Of a stretch of 64,000 nucleotides of DNA, positions 8,883 through 16,116 are shown one piece after another. Numbering within the stretch: the stretch's first letter is position 1; each line of letters starts with the position of its first letter. The notes under the pieces are model-generated. The model saw only the letters and a program-made list of their open reading frames with translations. It was not told the DNA's origin and did not search any database. The DNA is from UTCFX2 sp963827155 (GTDB lineage Bacteria; Chloroflexota; Anaerolineae; Anaerolineales; UBA4823). A program made the translations under genes and the position numbers. The stretch is taken from positions 744,001 through 808,000 of the forward strand of contig CAWGZV010000002.1 of assembly GCA_963827155.1 (NCBI GenBank). The letters run 5' to 3'.

Positions 8883-8932
8883 GTTAACCTTCTGTTGACA
8901 AAACCTTTAAACGCGGTTGATTCGGCGTTAAA
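8883..8932 (+). promoter_or_regulatory. Pho-box-like array: five direct repeats spaced 11 bp
   Basis: Hexamers GTTAAC (8883), GTTGAC (8894), CTTTAA (8905, degenerate), GTTGAT (8916) and GTTAAA (8927) start exactly 11 bases apart. Eleven-base direct repeats are the hallmark of PhoB/PhoP-type sites, and GTTRA resembles the GTTCACC half-sites of actinobacterial PhoP/RegX3. The array ends 10 bases before a -10-like TATACT (8943-8948), replacing a clear -35, as expected for an activated promoter of pstS2. Confidence 0.7.
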
Positions 8933-8942
8933 CATCGATCGG

Positions 8943-8948
8943 TATACT
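8943..8948 (+). promoter_or_regulatory. -10 box of the second pst operon
   Basis: TATACT, with no good -35 at 17 bases; the region upstream is occupied by the Pho-box-like repeats. The ribosome-binding site AAGGAG at 8984-8989 is 7 bases before the ATG at 8997. Confidence 0.6.
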
Positions 8949-8996
8949 TCTTGTGAAAAGATAATGCGACAACACTAATAATCAAGGAGTATTTTC

Positions 8997-10148
8997 ATGT
9001 CCCCAAAAGTATTTCGATTCTTTACCTTAATTCTGCTTTCTACGATGATTTTCGCCGGGTGCGCTCAACCAGTGATGACCCCAGCGCCAGCCGCTACCGA
9101 AGCGGCAGACCCAACGGCAGAACCAACGAAGACTGAGGCACCGGTTATGACAGAAGCACCAGTTAAAACTGAAGCGCCAGTCATGACTGAGGCGCCTGCT
9201 GCGACAGAAGTTGTTGCGACCGAAGCACCAGCCAGCACCAGCAGTATGCTGCCTGAGGTCGATCCGGCTTCGGTGAGCGGCAACATCGTCATCGCCGGAT
9301 CATCTACCGTTTTCCCGCTTGCAGAGCGGATGGCCGAGCGCTTCAAAGCCGATGGCTTCGCAGGTGAAATCACAATCGACAGCATCGGCACAGGCGGCGG
9401 GTTCGAGCGATTCTGCAAGACCGGCGAGACCGATATCTCCAACGCCAGCCGCGCCATCAAGGACGCCGAAGCCGAGAACTGCAAAGCGATCAATCGCACT
9501 CCGGTCGAATTCCGGGTCGGCACCGATGCCCTGGCAGTAGTTGTCAGCAGCGAGAATGATTTCGCCACCGATGTCACCCTCGAAGAGCTGGCGATGCTCT
9601 TCTCCAAAGATGTCACCCAGTGGAGCGAAGTCCGCCCTGAGTGGCCGGCCGAAGACATCCTGCGCTTCTCCCCCGGCACCGATTCCGGCACTTTCGACTA
9701 CTTCGTCGAAGCCGTGATGGATAAGATATACGTCTTAGACGCTGAAGCCGATAAAGGGGAGGGCGAAGAAGCGATCCTCAGCGCTGAGAACATCCAGTTC
9801 TCCGAAGACGACAACGTGCTCGTCCAGGGCGTTGAAGGCAGCCCCTATGCCATCGGCTACTTCGGCTTCGCCTACTTCAACGAGAACCAGGGCGCTCTCA
9901 AGGCAGTCTCAATAAATGAGATAGCTCCTAATGAGCAAACTGCTGAGAGCGGCGAATACCCCCTCTCTCGCCCCCTATTCATCTACTCCGATGCCAAGAT
10001 CATGAAGGAAAAGCCCCAGGTCGCAGCCTTCATCAACTACTTCCTGACCTATGTCAACGAAGAAATACTGGATGTCGGCTACTTCCCAGCCTCCCAACAA
10101 GCCCTGGAAGAATCAATGCAGTCCTGGCTGGATGCTGCAGGAGAATAA
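8997..10148 (+). CDS. pstS: Phosphate-binding lipoprotein PstS (second copy)
   Basis: A 383-residue binding protein. The signal peptide ends in a good lipobox, IFAGC, with the lipidated Cys about residue 22. A ~60-residue Ala/Pro/Glu/Thr linker built on repeats of TEAPV(M/K) tethers the binding domain away from the membrane. The binding domain has GSSTVFPLAE near residue 100, DSIGTGGGFERFC, the NASR segment, and SPGTDSGTFDYF, which contacts phosphate in PstS. Strong ribosome-binding site at 8984-8989. It is separated from pstC2 by two strong hairpins, which may raise its level over the membrane parts. Confidence 0.94.
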   Translation: MSPKVFRFFTLILLSTMIFAGCAQPVMTPAPAATEAADPTAEPTKTEAPVMTEAPVKTEAPVMTEAPAATEVVATEAPASTSSMLPEVDPASVSGNIVIAGSSTVFPLAERMAERFKADGFAGEITIDSIGTGGGFERFCKTGETDISNASRAIKDAEAENCKAINRTPVEFRVGTDALAVVVSSENDFATDVTLEELAMLFSKDVTQWSEVRPEWPAEDILRFSPGTDSGTFDYFVEAVMDKIYVLDAEADKGEGEEAILSAENIQFSEDDNVLVQGVEGSPYAIGYFGFAYFNENQGALKAVSINEIAPNEQTAESGEYPLSRPLFIYSDAKIMKEKPQVAAFINYFLTYVNEEILDVGYFPASQQALEESMQSWLDAAGE

Positions 10149-10164
10149 ATAATTTCCAGGGCGG

Positions 10165-10215
10165 TCCTGCCAGGCGTGTATCTTCAATTCATCCTCTCTC
10201 CCACGCCTGGCAGGA
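10165..10215 (+). other. Stem-loop 1 between pstS2 and pstC2
   Basis: A perfect 14-bp inverted repeat: TCCTGCCAGGCGTG at 10165-10178 pairs with CACGCCTGGCAGGA at 10202-10215 around a 23-base loop. No U-tract follows, so it is more likely an mRNA-stabilising or processing structure at the end of pstS2 than a full terminator. Confidence 0.7.
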
Positions 10216-10265
10216 GCCAAGACGGAATCGTATCAAGTCAATATTCAATGTCCCCAAATATACAG

Positions 10266-10301
10266 GGATGGGAAGAGCGAATTAAAACGCCCTTCCCATC
10301 C
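10266..10301 (+). other. Stem-loop 2 between pstS2 and pstC2
   Basis: GGATGGGAAGAGCG (10266-10279) pairs with CGCCCTTCCCATCC (10288-10301) with one A-C mismatch and an 8-base A/T loop. It stands 40 bases upstream of pstC2. There is no T-run after it. Confidence 0.65.
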
Positions 10302-10341
10302 GCCTTGGAAAATGCGGACATCATGAATAGAGGCGACGTTT

Positions 10342-11298
10342 ATGGAAAATACCTCAGATTTTATCCAAATTGCACAAACAGCTTCTCCAAAGCCGATTAT
10401 CGATCTGCGGAAAAAACCGCACATATCGGAGAGCCTGATCCAGACGGCGCTGTTCATCTGCGGATCCATCTCGATCCTCACGACAATCGGGATTGTGGTC
10501 GTGCTCATCGAAGAATCCTGGCGCTTTTTCAGCAGTCCAGAGGTCAAGATTATTGAGTTCCTGACATCAACCACCTGGCAGCCACAAATCGGATCGTTCG
10601 GGATCTGGCCTCTTCTGCTCGCGACATTGATGACCACATTTTTCGCGATGTTGATCGCCATCCCAATCGGGATCTGCGTGGCGATATACCTGAGCGAGTA
10701 TGCCCAAGAAAGCACACGCAAGGCGATCAAACCAACGCTGGAGGTGCTGGCAGGCATCCCAACCGTGGTCTACGGCTATTTCGCCCTGACCTGGTTCACC
10801 CCGCAGCTGCGGAGTATCTTTGGCGATAACACCGTGCAGATTTACAACACACTTTCGGCTGGGTTGGTTATGGGGATCTTGATCCTGCCGCTGATCGCTA
10901 CGATGTGTGAGGACGCACTGCATGCGGTGCCGCGATCTTTGCGGGAAGCGGCATATGGCGTGGGTGCCACCAAGCTGGAGACTTCGGTAAAAATTGTGGT
11001 TCCTGCTGCTTTTTCGGGGATGGTGGCTGCGATTATCCTTGGAATATCTCGGGCGATCGGCGAAACGATGATCGTGGCGATCGCAGCAGGCGCAGGTCCG
11101 AAATTCACCCTGGATCCGTTCAAAGGAGCCGAGACGATCACAGGGCACATCGTGCGGATCAGTGGAGGTGATTTGAGCTGGGAATCGATCGATTACAACA
11201 GCCTGTTTGCGCTGGCGCTGGTGCTGTTTGTCATCACTTTCGCACTCAACCTGATCAGCCAACGCATCGTCAGGAAATTTCGTGAGGAATACTCATGA
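10342..11298 (+). CDS. pstC: Phosphate ABC transporter permease PstC (second copy)
   Basis: A 318-residue permease with a ~35-residue hydrophilic N-terminus before the first helix. It carries LEVLAGIPTVVYGYFAL and the EAA-type loop VPRSLREAAYGVGATKLET. It forms the channel with PstA2. The ATG at 10342 follows an AGAGGCG. Its TGA overlaps the next gene's ATG (ATGA at 11295-11298). Confidence 0.93.
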   Translation: MENTSDFIQIAQTASPKPIIDLRKKPHISESLIQTALFICGSISILTTIGIVVVLIEESWRFFSSPEVKIIEFLTSTTWQPQIGSFGIWPLLLATLMTTFFAMLIAIPIGICVAIYLSEYAQESTRKAIKPTLEVLAGIPTVVYGYFALTWFTPQLRSIFGDNTVQIYNTLSAGLVMGILILPLIATMCEDALHAVPRSLREAAYGVGATKLETSVKIVVPAAFSGMVAAIILGISRAIGETMIVAIAAGAGPKFTLDPFKGAETITGHIVRISGGDLSWESIDYNSLFALALVLFVITFALNLISQRIVRKFREEYS

Positions 11299-12582
11299 GA
11301 AAAATGTCAACCCTGTCCCATCCTTCCAGCCATTCGAGAGATTTCATCCCGAACATGAATAAGCGCCAACGCGCAGGGGCACTCTGGCGGCTTATTTTTT
11401 TGGCTTCCACAGTATTTGGGATGGTCGCTCTGGGAATATTGCTCTCGACTATCGTGAATGATACTTTTGGCTACACAGCGCTGTCCTATAAAACGGATCC
11501 GACCTCACTGACAACGGATGGTAAACCCCTGGAACAAGCCACACAGGAGGAGCTGATCGCCATCCTGGAATCAAACCTGCGGACCAATCGCCTGAAAACG
11601 CTGAATAATGAGAAGCCGCTCTATGATCGCACAAAAAATGAGCTGCAAGACCTGGTGGTCTATGAGGTCGTACAGCCAATCGTCGTCGCGGTGTGGGGGT
11701 TATCGGATTCGATTTTCAGGCGGGATGAGATCCCGGTGGAAGCCACTGAGATCGCAATCCAGAAGAATATCGATCCCAAGTCGATCTCGATTGTATTTAA
11801 GAACTGGCTGAACAGGGATTTCCTCGTGGCACCGCAAGCCAGCGATGCTTTATATGCAGGTGTCCGCACCGCCATCTTGGGCTCGCTGTTTGTGATCGCG
11901 ATCACGATTCTGTTCGCGTTTCCGATCGGGATTGGGGCTGCGGTTTATTTGCAGGAATATGCCCAAGACAACCGGGTCAACAGGCTTATCCAGGCAAACA
12001 TCAACAACCTGGCAGGAGTGCCGTCGATCATTTACGGCATGCTGGGGCTGACAATTTTTGTTAGGGCGCTGGCAGTGCTTACAAGCGGGTCACTTTCGGG
12101 GTATCCTGAAGCCGACCCGAATAACGGGCGAACGATCCTCTCGGCAGGGTTGACGATGGCGCTGGTGATCCTGCCGGTGATCATCATCAACGGACAGGAA
12201 GCGATCAAAGCCGTCCCGAACTCCTTACGAGAAGCAGCGTACGGATTGGGCGGCAACCAAATGGCAGACCATCTGGCATCACGTGCTGCCGAACGCGCTG
12301 GCTGGGATCCTGACTGGAACAATCCTGGCGATCTCACGAGCGATTGGTGAAACCGCCCCGCTGGTGATCGTCGGCGCTTCGACGTATATCACTTTCGATC
12401 CAGACAGCGTTTTTTCGAAGTTCACCACCCTGCCGATCCAGATTTACCAGTGGACTTCACGCCCGCAAGACGAATTCCGAGCGATCGCTGCGGCTGCGAT
12501 CATCGTGCTGGTGAGCTTGCTCCTGGCGCTCAATGCGTTTGCAATTGTGCTGCGAAACCGCTATTCCAGGAGACTGGTATGA
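11295..12582 (+). CDS. pstA: Phosphate ABC transporter permease PstA (second copy), one-base frameshift
   Basis: The first frame (11295-12350) gives a PstA with a long ~165-residue N-terminal region between TM1 and the core, then NNLAGVPSIIYGMLGL and VPNSLREAAYGLGGNQ. At the AAA run 12259-12261 the family sequence moves to the next frame as WQTIWHHVLPNALAGILTGT and runs to a TGA at 12580-12582. Removing one A restores a 428-residue protein. The extended loop is seen in other PstA proteins annotated from environmental genomes (my recollection). A base-calling error is more likely than a real pseudogene, since the rest is well preserved. Its stop overlaps the pstB2 start. Confidence 0.88.
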
Positions 12583-13433
12583 GTATTTCGATCAAGCTTA
12601 AAGCAACCCAACCTCCAAGGCATTTTGACGACCAAGGTCACCAGCACACTGAAACCGGATCGCATTATGCCATCGAAGCCCGGAATTTGAACCTGTATTA
12701 TGGGGGTTTCCGCGCCGTGCGGGATGTAGACCTGGCTGTGGAACCGCAGAAAATCACGGCGATGATTGGACCATCGGGATGCGGGAAGAGCACAGTGCTG
12801 CGGGCTTTCAACAGAATGAACGACCTGATCCCGACGGCGCGCACGGAAGGTGAGGTATATTTCCATGGGCAGAATATCAACGACCCGCAAGTCGATCCGA
12901 TCCAGGTGCGCAGACATATTGGGATGGTGTTTCAGAAACCGAACCCATTCCCCAAATCGATCTATGAGAACGTGGCGTGGGGAGCAAAGATCAACGGATT
13001 CAAAGGCAGCAGGGCTGACCTTGACGCCCTGGTCGAAGATTCACTCACCGGCGCGGCGCTGTGGGATGAGGTGAAGGACAAGCTGCATGAGAACGGACTC
13101 TCGCTTTCAGGAGGACAGCAGCAAAGGCTGTGCATTGCACGCGCGATCGCAATAAAACCTGATATCATATTGATGGATGAACCCTGTTCGGCGCTGGACC
13201 CTATCGCGACGCTGAAAATCGAAGAACTGATGCGCGGCCTTATCAGGGATTACACGATTATTATCGTCACGCACAATATGCAGCAAGCGGCTCGGGTCTC
13301 AGACTGGACGGCATTCTTCACGCTTGACGAGAAGCGGGCCGGTCATCTAATGGAGTATGGATCGACCGAGCAGATTTTCACCAATCCTAAGGAAAAGGTC
13401 ACCGAGGATTACATCACCGGACGGTTTGGATAG
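12579..13433 (+). CDS. pstB: Phosphate ABC transporter ATP-binding protein PstB (second operon)
   Basis: A 284-residue intact ATPase: Walker A GPSGCGKST, FQKPNPFPKSIYEN, canonical signature LSGGQQQRL, Walker B IILMDEPCSALDP, and H-loop VTHNMQQAARVSDW. A ~30-residue hydrophilic N-terminal extension and a small EKRAGH insertion near the C-terminus set it apart from the copy at 726-1493. The ATG at 12579 overlaps the pstA2 TGA in an ATGA. Confidence 0.95.
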   Translation: MSISIKLKATQPPRHFDDQGHQHTETGSHYAIEARNLNLYYGGFRAVRDVDLAVEPQKITAMIGPSGCGKSTVLRAFNRMNDLIPTARTEGEVYFHGQNINDPQVDPIQVRRHIGMVFQKPNPFPKSIYENVAWGAKINGFKGSRADLDALVEDSLTGAALWDEVKDKLHENGLSLSGGQQQRLCIARAIAIKPDIILMDEPCSALDPIATLKIEELMRGLIRDYTIIIVTHNMQQAARVSDWTAFFTLDEKRAGHLMEYGSTEQIFTNPKEKVTEDYITGRFG

Positions 13434-13446
13434 ACAGGGATGAAGA

Positions 13447-14131
13447 ATGGCGCGAGATATTTTAGACCGTAAGATCAGACACCTGCTGGACGAGATCCTG
13501 GTGATGGACAGCATGGTGGAGACTGCCACAGGTGAAGCGATCAAAGCGCTGAAAAACCACGATCTCGCCCTGGCGCGGGAAGTGTACGCCTCTGACAACC
13601 AGATTAATACAACGACGTTTCGACCTGGAGAATGAGGTGATTATCACGATTGCGACGCAGCAGCCGATCATGGCTGGCGACTTGCGGCTGATTGCTTCGA
13701 TATTGGAAGTGGTCGGCGAGATGGAGCGAATGGGGGATTACGCCAAAGGGATCGCCAAAATCTGCCTGATGATTGGACACGAGCCTCATATCAAACCGCT
13801 GATTGACATCCCGAAGATGTCCGAGCTAGTAATCGATATGCTGCATAAAGCGACCAGTGCATTTGTGAATCTGGATGTTGAGGCAGCTCGAAAAATCCCC
13901 GAACTGGACAATGAAGTCGATGACCTTTACAACCTGGTGTATCAGGAGCTGGTGCAGGTTATTATGCGCGATCCTACAACGGTGGACCAAGCAAACCACC
14001 TGATGTGGGCGGGACACAACCTCGAGCGGATGGCAGACCGGGTGACTAACATCTGTGAGCGGACGATTTACTGCGTCACAGGGCAGCTCATCGAGATCGA
14101 TAACTCGGACGACGAGAACAACCTGCCCTAA
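13447..14131 (+). CDS. phoU: Phosphate-signalling protein PhoU, one-base frameshift
   Basis: Starts in one frame (MARDILDRKI ... DNQINTTTF) and continues after a TTT run at 13618-13620 in the next frame as DLENEVIITIATQQP and on to the stop at 14131. Deleting one T gives a 227-residue two-repeat helical PhoU with the paired E/D metal-site motifs GEMERMGDYAKG and HNLERMADRVTN. PhoU links Pst transport to PhoR and lowers signalling when phosphate is ample. It is the last gene of the second pst operon and is followed by a strong terminator. Confidence 0.9.
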
Positions 14132-14154
14132 CGCGGTAATCTTGGTTCCGAATC

Positions 14155-14186
14155 AAGCGGGTGGATGTAAAAACCACCCGCTTTTC
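14155..14186. terminator. Bidirectional Rho-independent terminator after phoU
   Basis: AAGCGGGTGG (14155-14164) and CCACCCGCTT (14174-14183) form a perfect 10-bp stem, followed by a T-run on the plus strand. The leading A pair and A-rich loop allow some function on the minus strand too, where the lipoprotein gene ends at 14189. Confidence 0.8.
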
Positions 14187-14188
14187 GG

Positions 14189-14860
14189 TTAATTTACCTG
14201 GAATTCTACGTAGATTACTTCGCCGAAAGGCTCTCCTGCCGGATTGAACGCCTGCCAGGCGCTGGTATAAACGCCAGGTGTATCGGGGGCTTTAAGCACC
14301 AGCCGGATCAGCGCTTCGGCGCCAGCGCGGGCCGGATAGAGAGCTTGCTCTTTGGGCTGACCAAGCTCTGGACCGGCGATCAGAACCAGGCGATAGCGTT
14401 CATCCCAATTGCATGTGCCGGTGTTGCGCACCTGCCAGCGCTTATCCACGTCCGAGAGGCGGGCGATGTAGGAGCCATCCGGGACGGTCAAATCGGCGAC
14501 AAAAGTCAAATTATCACCGCATGCAATGGTCGGGGTGGGTCTGGGGGTTTGAACAGCCGGCGGTTGGGTCGGCAGCTGGGTTGAAGGAACAGCAACAACT
14601 GGAGGAAGCACTAACGAGGCAGCGGTTGGGACGGCAAAAGTGGTTGACACGGGCGCTTGAGACGCAGGCTGTTGGGTTAGAAAATATAAGGTGGGGACAG
14701 GGCTCGCGTCTCGGGATGAGGCTGTGCAAGATACGATGGCTAAACAGAGAACGGCCAATATTAAGGTTCTCGCGGCCAGAGGCGGGCGGGCAGCACTGGC
14801 GCAGGCCCTAAGGTGGATAAGGCGTGCCAACCCAACCCGCACTGCGATTGCTATGCGCAA
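14189..14860 (-). CDS. Secreted lipoprotein with NBR1-type Ig-like domain
   Basis: About 223 residues. A long basic N-terminus leads to a hydrophobic signal and lipobox IVSC, then a Pro/Thr/Val linker (PAVQTPRPTPT), then a single Ig-like domain with FVADLTVPDGSY, WQVRNTGTCNW and APDTPGVYTSAWQAF. This pattern matches the NBR1-Ig-like family, common on the surface of Chloroflexota and thought to mediate binding; no enzyme motif is seen. The frame opens at a TTG at 14860, 3 bases after the recA stop. Later GTG or TTG codons (for example ~14842) would give a more compact signal peptide. Confidence 0.75.
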   Translation of the reverse strand: MRIAIAVRVGLARLIHLRACASAARPPLAARTLILAVLCLAIVSCTASSRDASPVPTLYFLTQQPASQAPVSTTFAVPTAASLVLPPVVAVPSTQLPTQPPAVQTPRPTPTIACGDNLTFVADLTVPDGSYIARLSDVDKRWQVRNTGTCNWDERYRLVLIAGPELGQPKEQALYPARAGAEALIRLVLKAPDTPGVYTSAWQAFNPAGEPFGEVIYVEFQVN

Positions 14861-14863
14861 AGC

Positions 14864-15967
14864 TCAAACCTCGTCTGAAAGCGTTTCGGTCTCATCATCA
14901 TCGACAGGGCTGTAGCCGAGGGAGAGCTGACCGGTCATAGCCTGCTGGCGGACAGCGGTTTCGATCTCGTCGGCAAGCTCGAGATTCTGCTTCAGGAAAT
15001 CCTTAGCATTCTCCCGCCCCTGCCCCAGGCGGATATCGCCGTAGGAATAGAAGGAGCCGCGCTTGACGACAATATCGAGCCCGGAAGCGAGGTCGATCAG
15101 ATCGCCGTAGCGGGAGATGCCTTCGTTGTACATGATATCGAACTCGGCGGTGTGGAAAGGTGCAGCGACCTTATTTTTTACTACACGCACACGAGTGCGG
15201 CTGCCGATGATCTCCGCGCCGAGCTTGATCGACTGGATTCGGCGGACGTCGAGGCGCACCGAAGCGTAGAATTTGAGAGCCATGCCGCCGGTGGTCGTCT
15301 CGGGGTTGCCGAACATGACGCCGATCTTCTGGCGGAGCTGGTTGGTAAAGACTACGGCGGTGTTGGTCTGCTTGATGGCGCCGGAAAGCTTGCGAAGCGC
15401 CTGAGACATCAGGCGAGCCTGCATGCCCATGGGCGAATCGCCCATATCGCCTTCGATCTCGGCACGCGGGACGAGGGCGGCGACCGAATCGATGACGATG
15501 ATATCGACCGCACCTGAGCGCACCAACGTCTCGGTGATCTCCAGGGCCTGTTCGCCGGTATCGGGCTGAGAGATCAGCAGGCTGTCCACGTCGACACCGC
15601 AGCGGGAGGCGTATGATGGATCAAGAGCGTGCTCCATATCGACGTAGGCGCAGGTTCCGCCCATTTTTTGCCCTTCGGCGACAATATGCTGACAGATCGT
15701 CGTTTTACCGGAGGATTCCGGGCCAAAGATCTCGGTGATGCGACCGCGGGGGATGCCCCCTACCCCCAGGGCGATGTCAAGCGAGAGGGCGCCGGTTGGG
15801 ATGGCTTCGACGGCAAGCTGGTGGGCTTCGCCCAGACGCATGATCGAGCCGTCGCCATAGCGCTTGGTGATATCGCTCATCGCCTTATCCAGGGCGACCT
15901 GGCGGGCAGCGGCGTCGGGCTCATAAAAGGGTGTGGGCGTGGGGGGCATGCTGGATTTCTTAGCCAT
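14864..15967 (-). CDS. recA: Recombinase RecA
   Basis: A 367-residue intact RecA. Walker A GPESSGKTT, the catalytic EHALDP segment, Walker B VIDSVAALVPRAEIEG, the L2 region with FTNQLRQKIGVMFGNPETTTGG, and an acidic C-tail DDDETETLSDEV are all present. RecA forms filaments on single-stranded DNA for repair and triggers LexA self-cleavage. A ribosome-binding site (GGAGA) precedes the ATG at 15967. The promoter, at 16064-16091 on the minus strand, contains a probable LexA site. The intact frame here contrasts with the many broken neighbours. Confidence 0.98.
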   Translation of the reverse strand: MAKKSSMPPTPTPFYEPDAAARQVALDKAMSDITKRYGDGSIMRLGEAHQLAVEAIPTGALSLDIALGVGGIPRGRITEIFGPESSGKTTICQHIVAEGQKMGGTCAYVDMEHALDPSYASRCGVDVDSLLISQPDTGEQALEITETLVRSGAVDIIVIDSVAALVPRAEIEGDMGDSPMGMQARLMSQALRKLSGAIKQTNTAVVFTNQLRQKIGVMFGNPETTTGGMALKFYASVRLDVRRIQSIKLGAEIIGSRTRVRVVKNKVAAPFHTAEFDIMYNEGISRYGDLIDLASGLDIVVKRGSFYSYGDIRLGQGRENAKDFLKQNLELADEIETAVRQQAMTGQLSLGYSPVDDDETETLSDEV

Positions 15968-15997
15968 CAGAGGATTCTCCTATCAGGGGTCGGCGAG

Positions 15998-16032
15998 TAT
16001 TCGTTCCGCGAAAAATCGAAGAGGAACGAATA
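15998..16032 (-). repeat. Perfect 10-bp inverted repeat in the recA leader
   Basis: TATTCGTTCC (15998-16007) and GGAACGAATA (16023-16032) are exact reverse complements separated by 15 bases. It lies between the recA -10 and its ribosome-binding site, so the mRNA leader can fold into a hairpin. It could be a leader structure or a second operator; its spacing does not fit the SOS-box form at 16068. Confidence 0.6.
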
Positions 16033-16063
16033 AGGTTTGGCAAGTTTAATTGAAGCTTATCCT

Positions 16064-16091
16064 AGTTTAGCACAAGCGTTCTATTTGTCAA
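16064..16091 (-). promoter_or_regulatory. recA promoter with SOS-box-like palindrome between -35 and -10
   Basis: Read on the minus strand: -35 TTGACA (16091-16086), 16-base spacer, -10 TAAACT (16069-16064). The spacer holds TAGAACGCTTGTGCTA (16083-16068), which matches the GAAC-N4-GTTC type of LexA site at all but one position in the core and is flanked by TA steps on both sides. A repressor there would block RNA polymerase directly. Confidence 0.7.
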
Positions 16092-16116
16092 GGGGGGAAT
16101 CAATGTTTATGTAAGG

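Noticed and set aside
12255..12265. Programmed frameshift in pstA2
   Set aside because: CCAAATGG is not a known slippery heptamer, no downstream structure is evident, and many other genes here show similar one-base breaks.
15152..16033. Two plus-strand open frames opposite recA
   Set aside because: They are antisense shadows of the strongly conserved recA codons; no independent start signals or family features.
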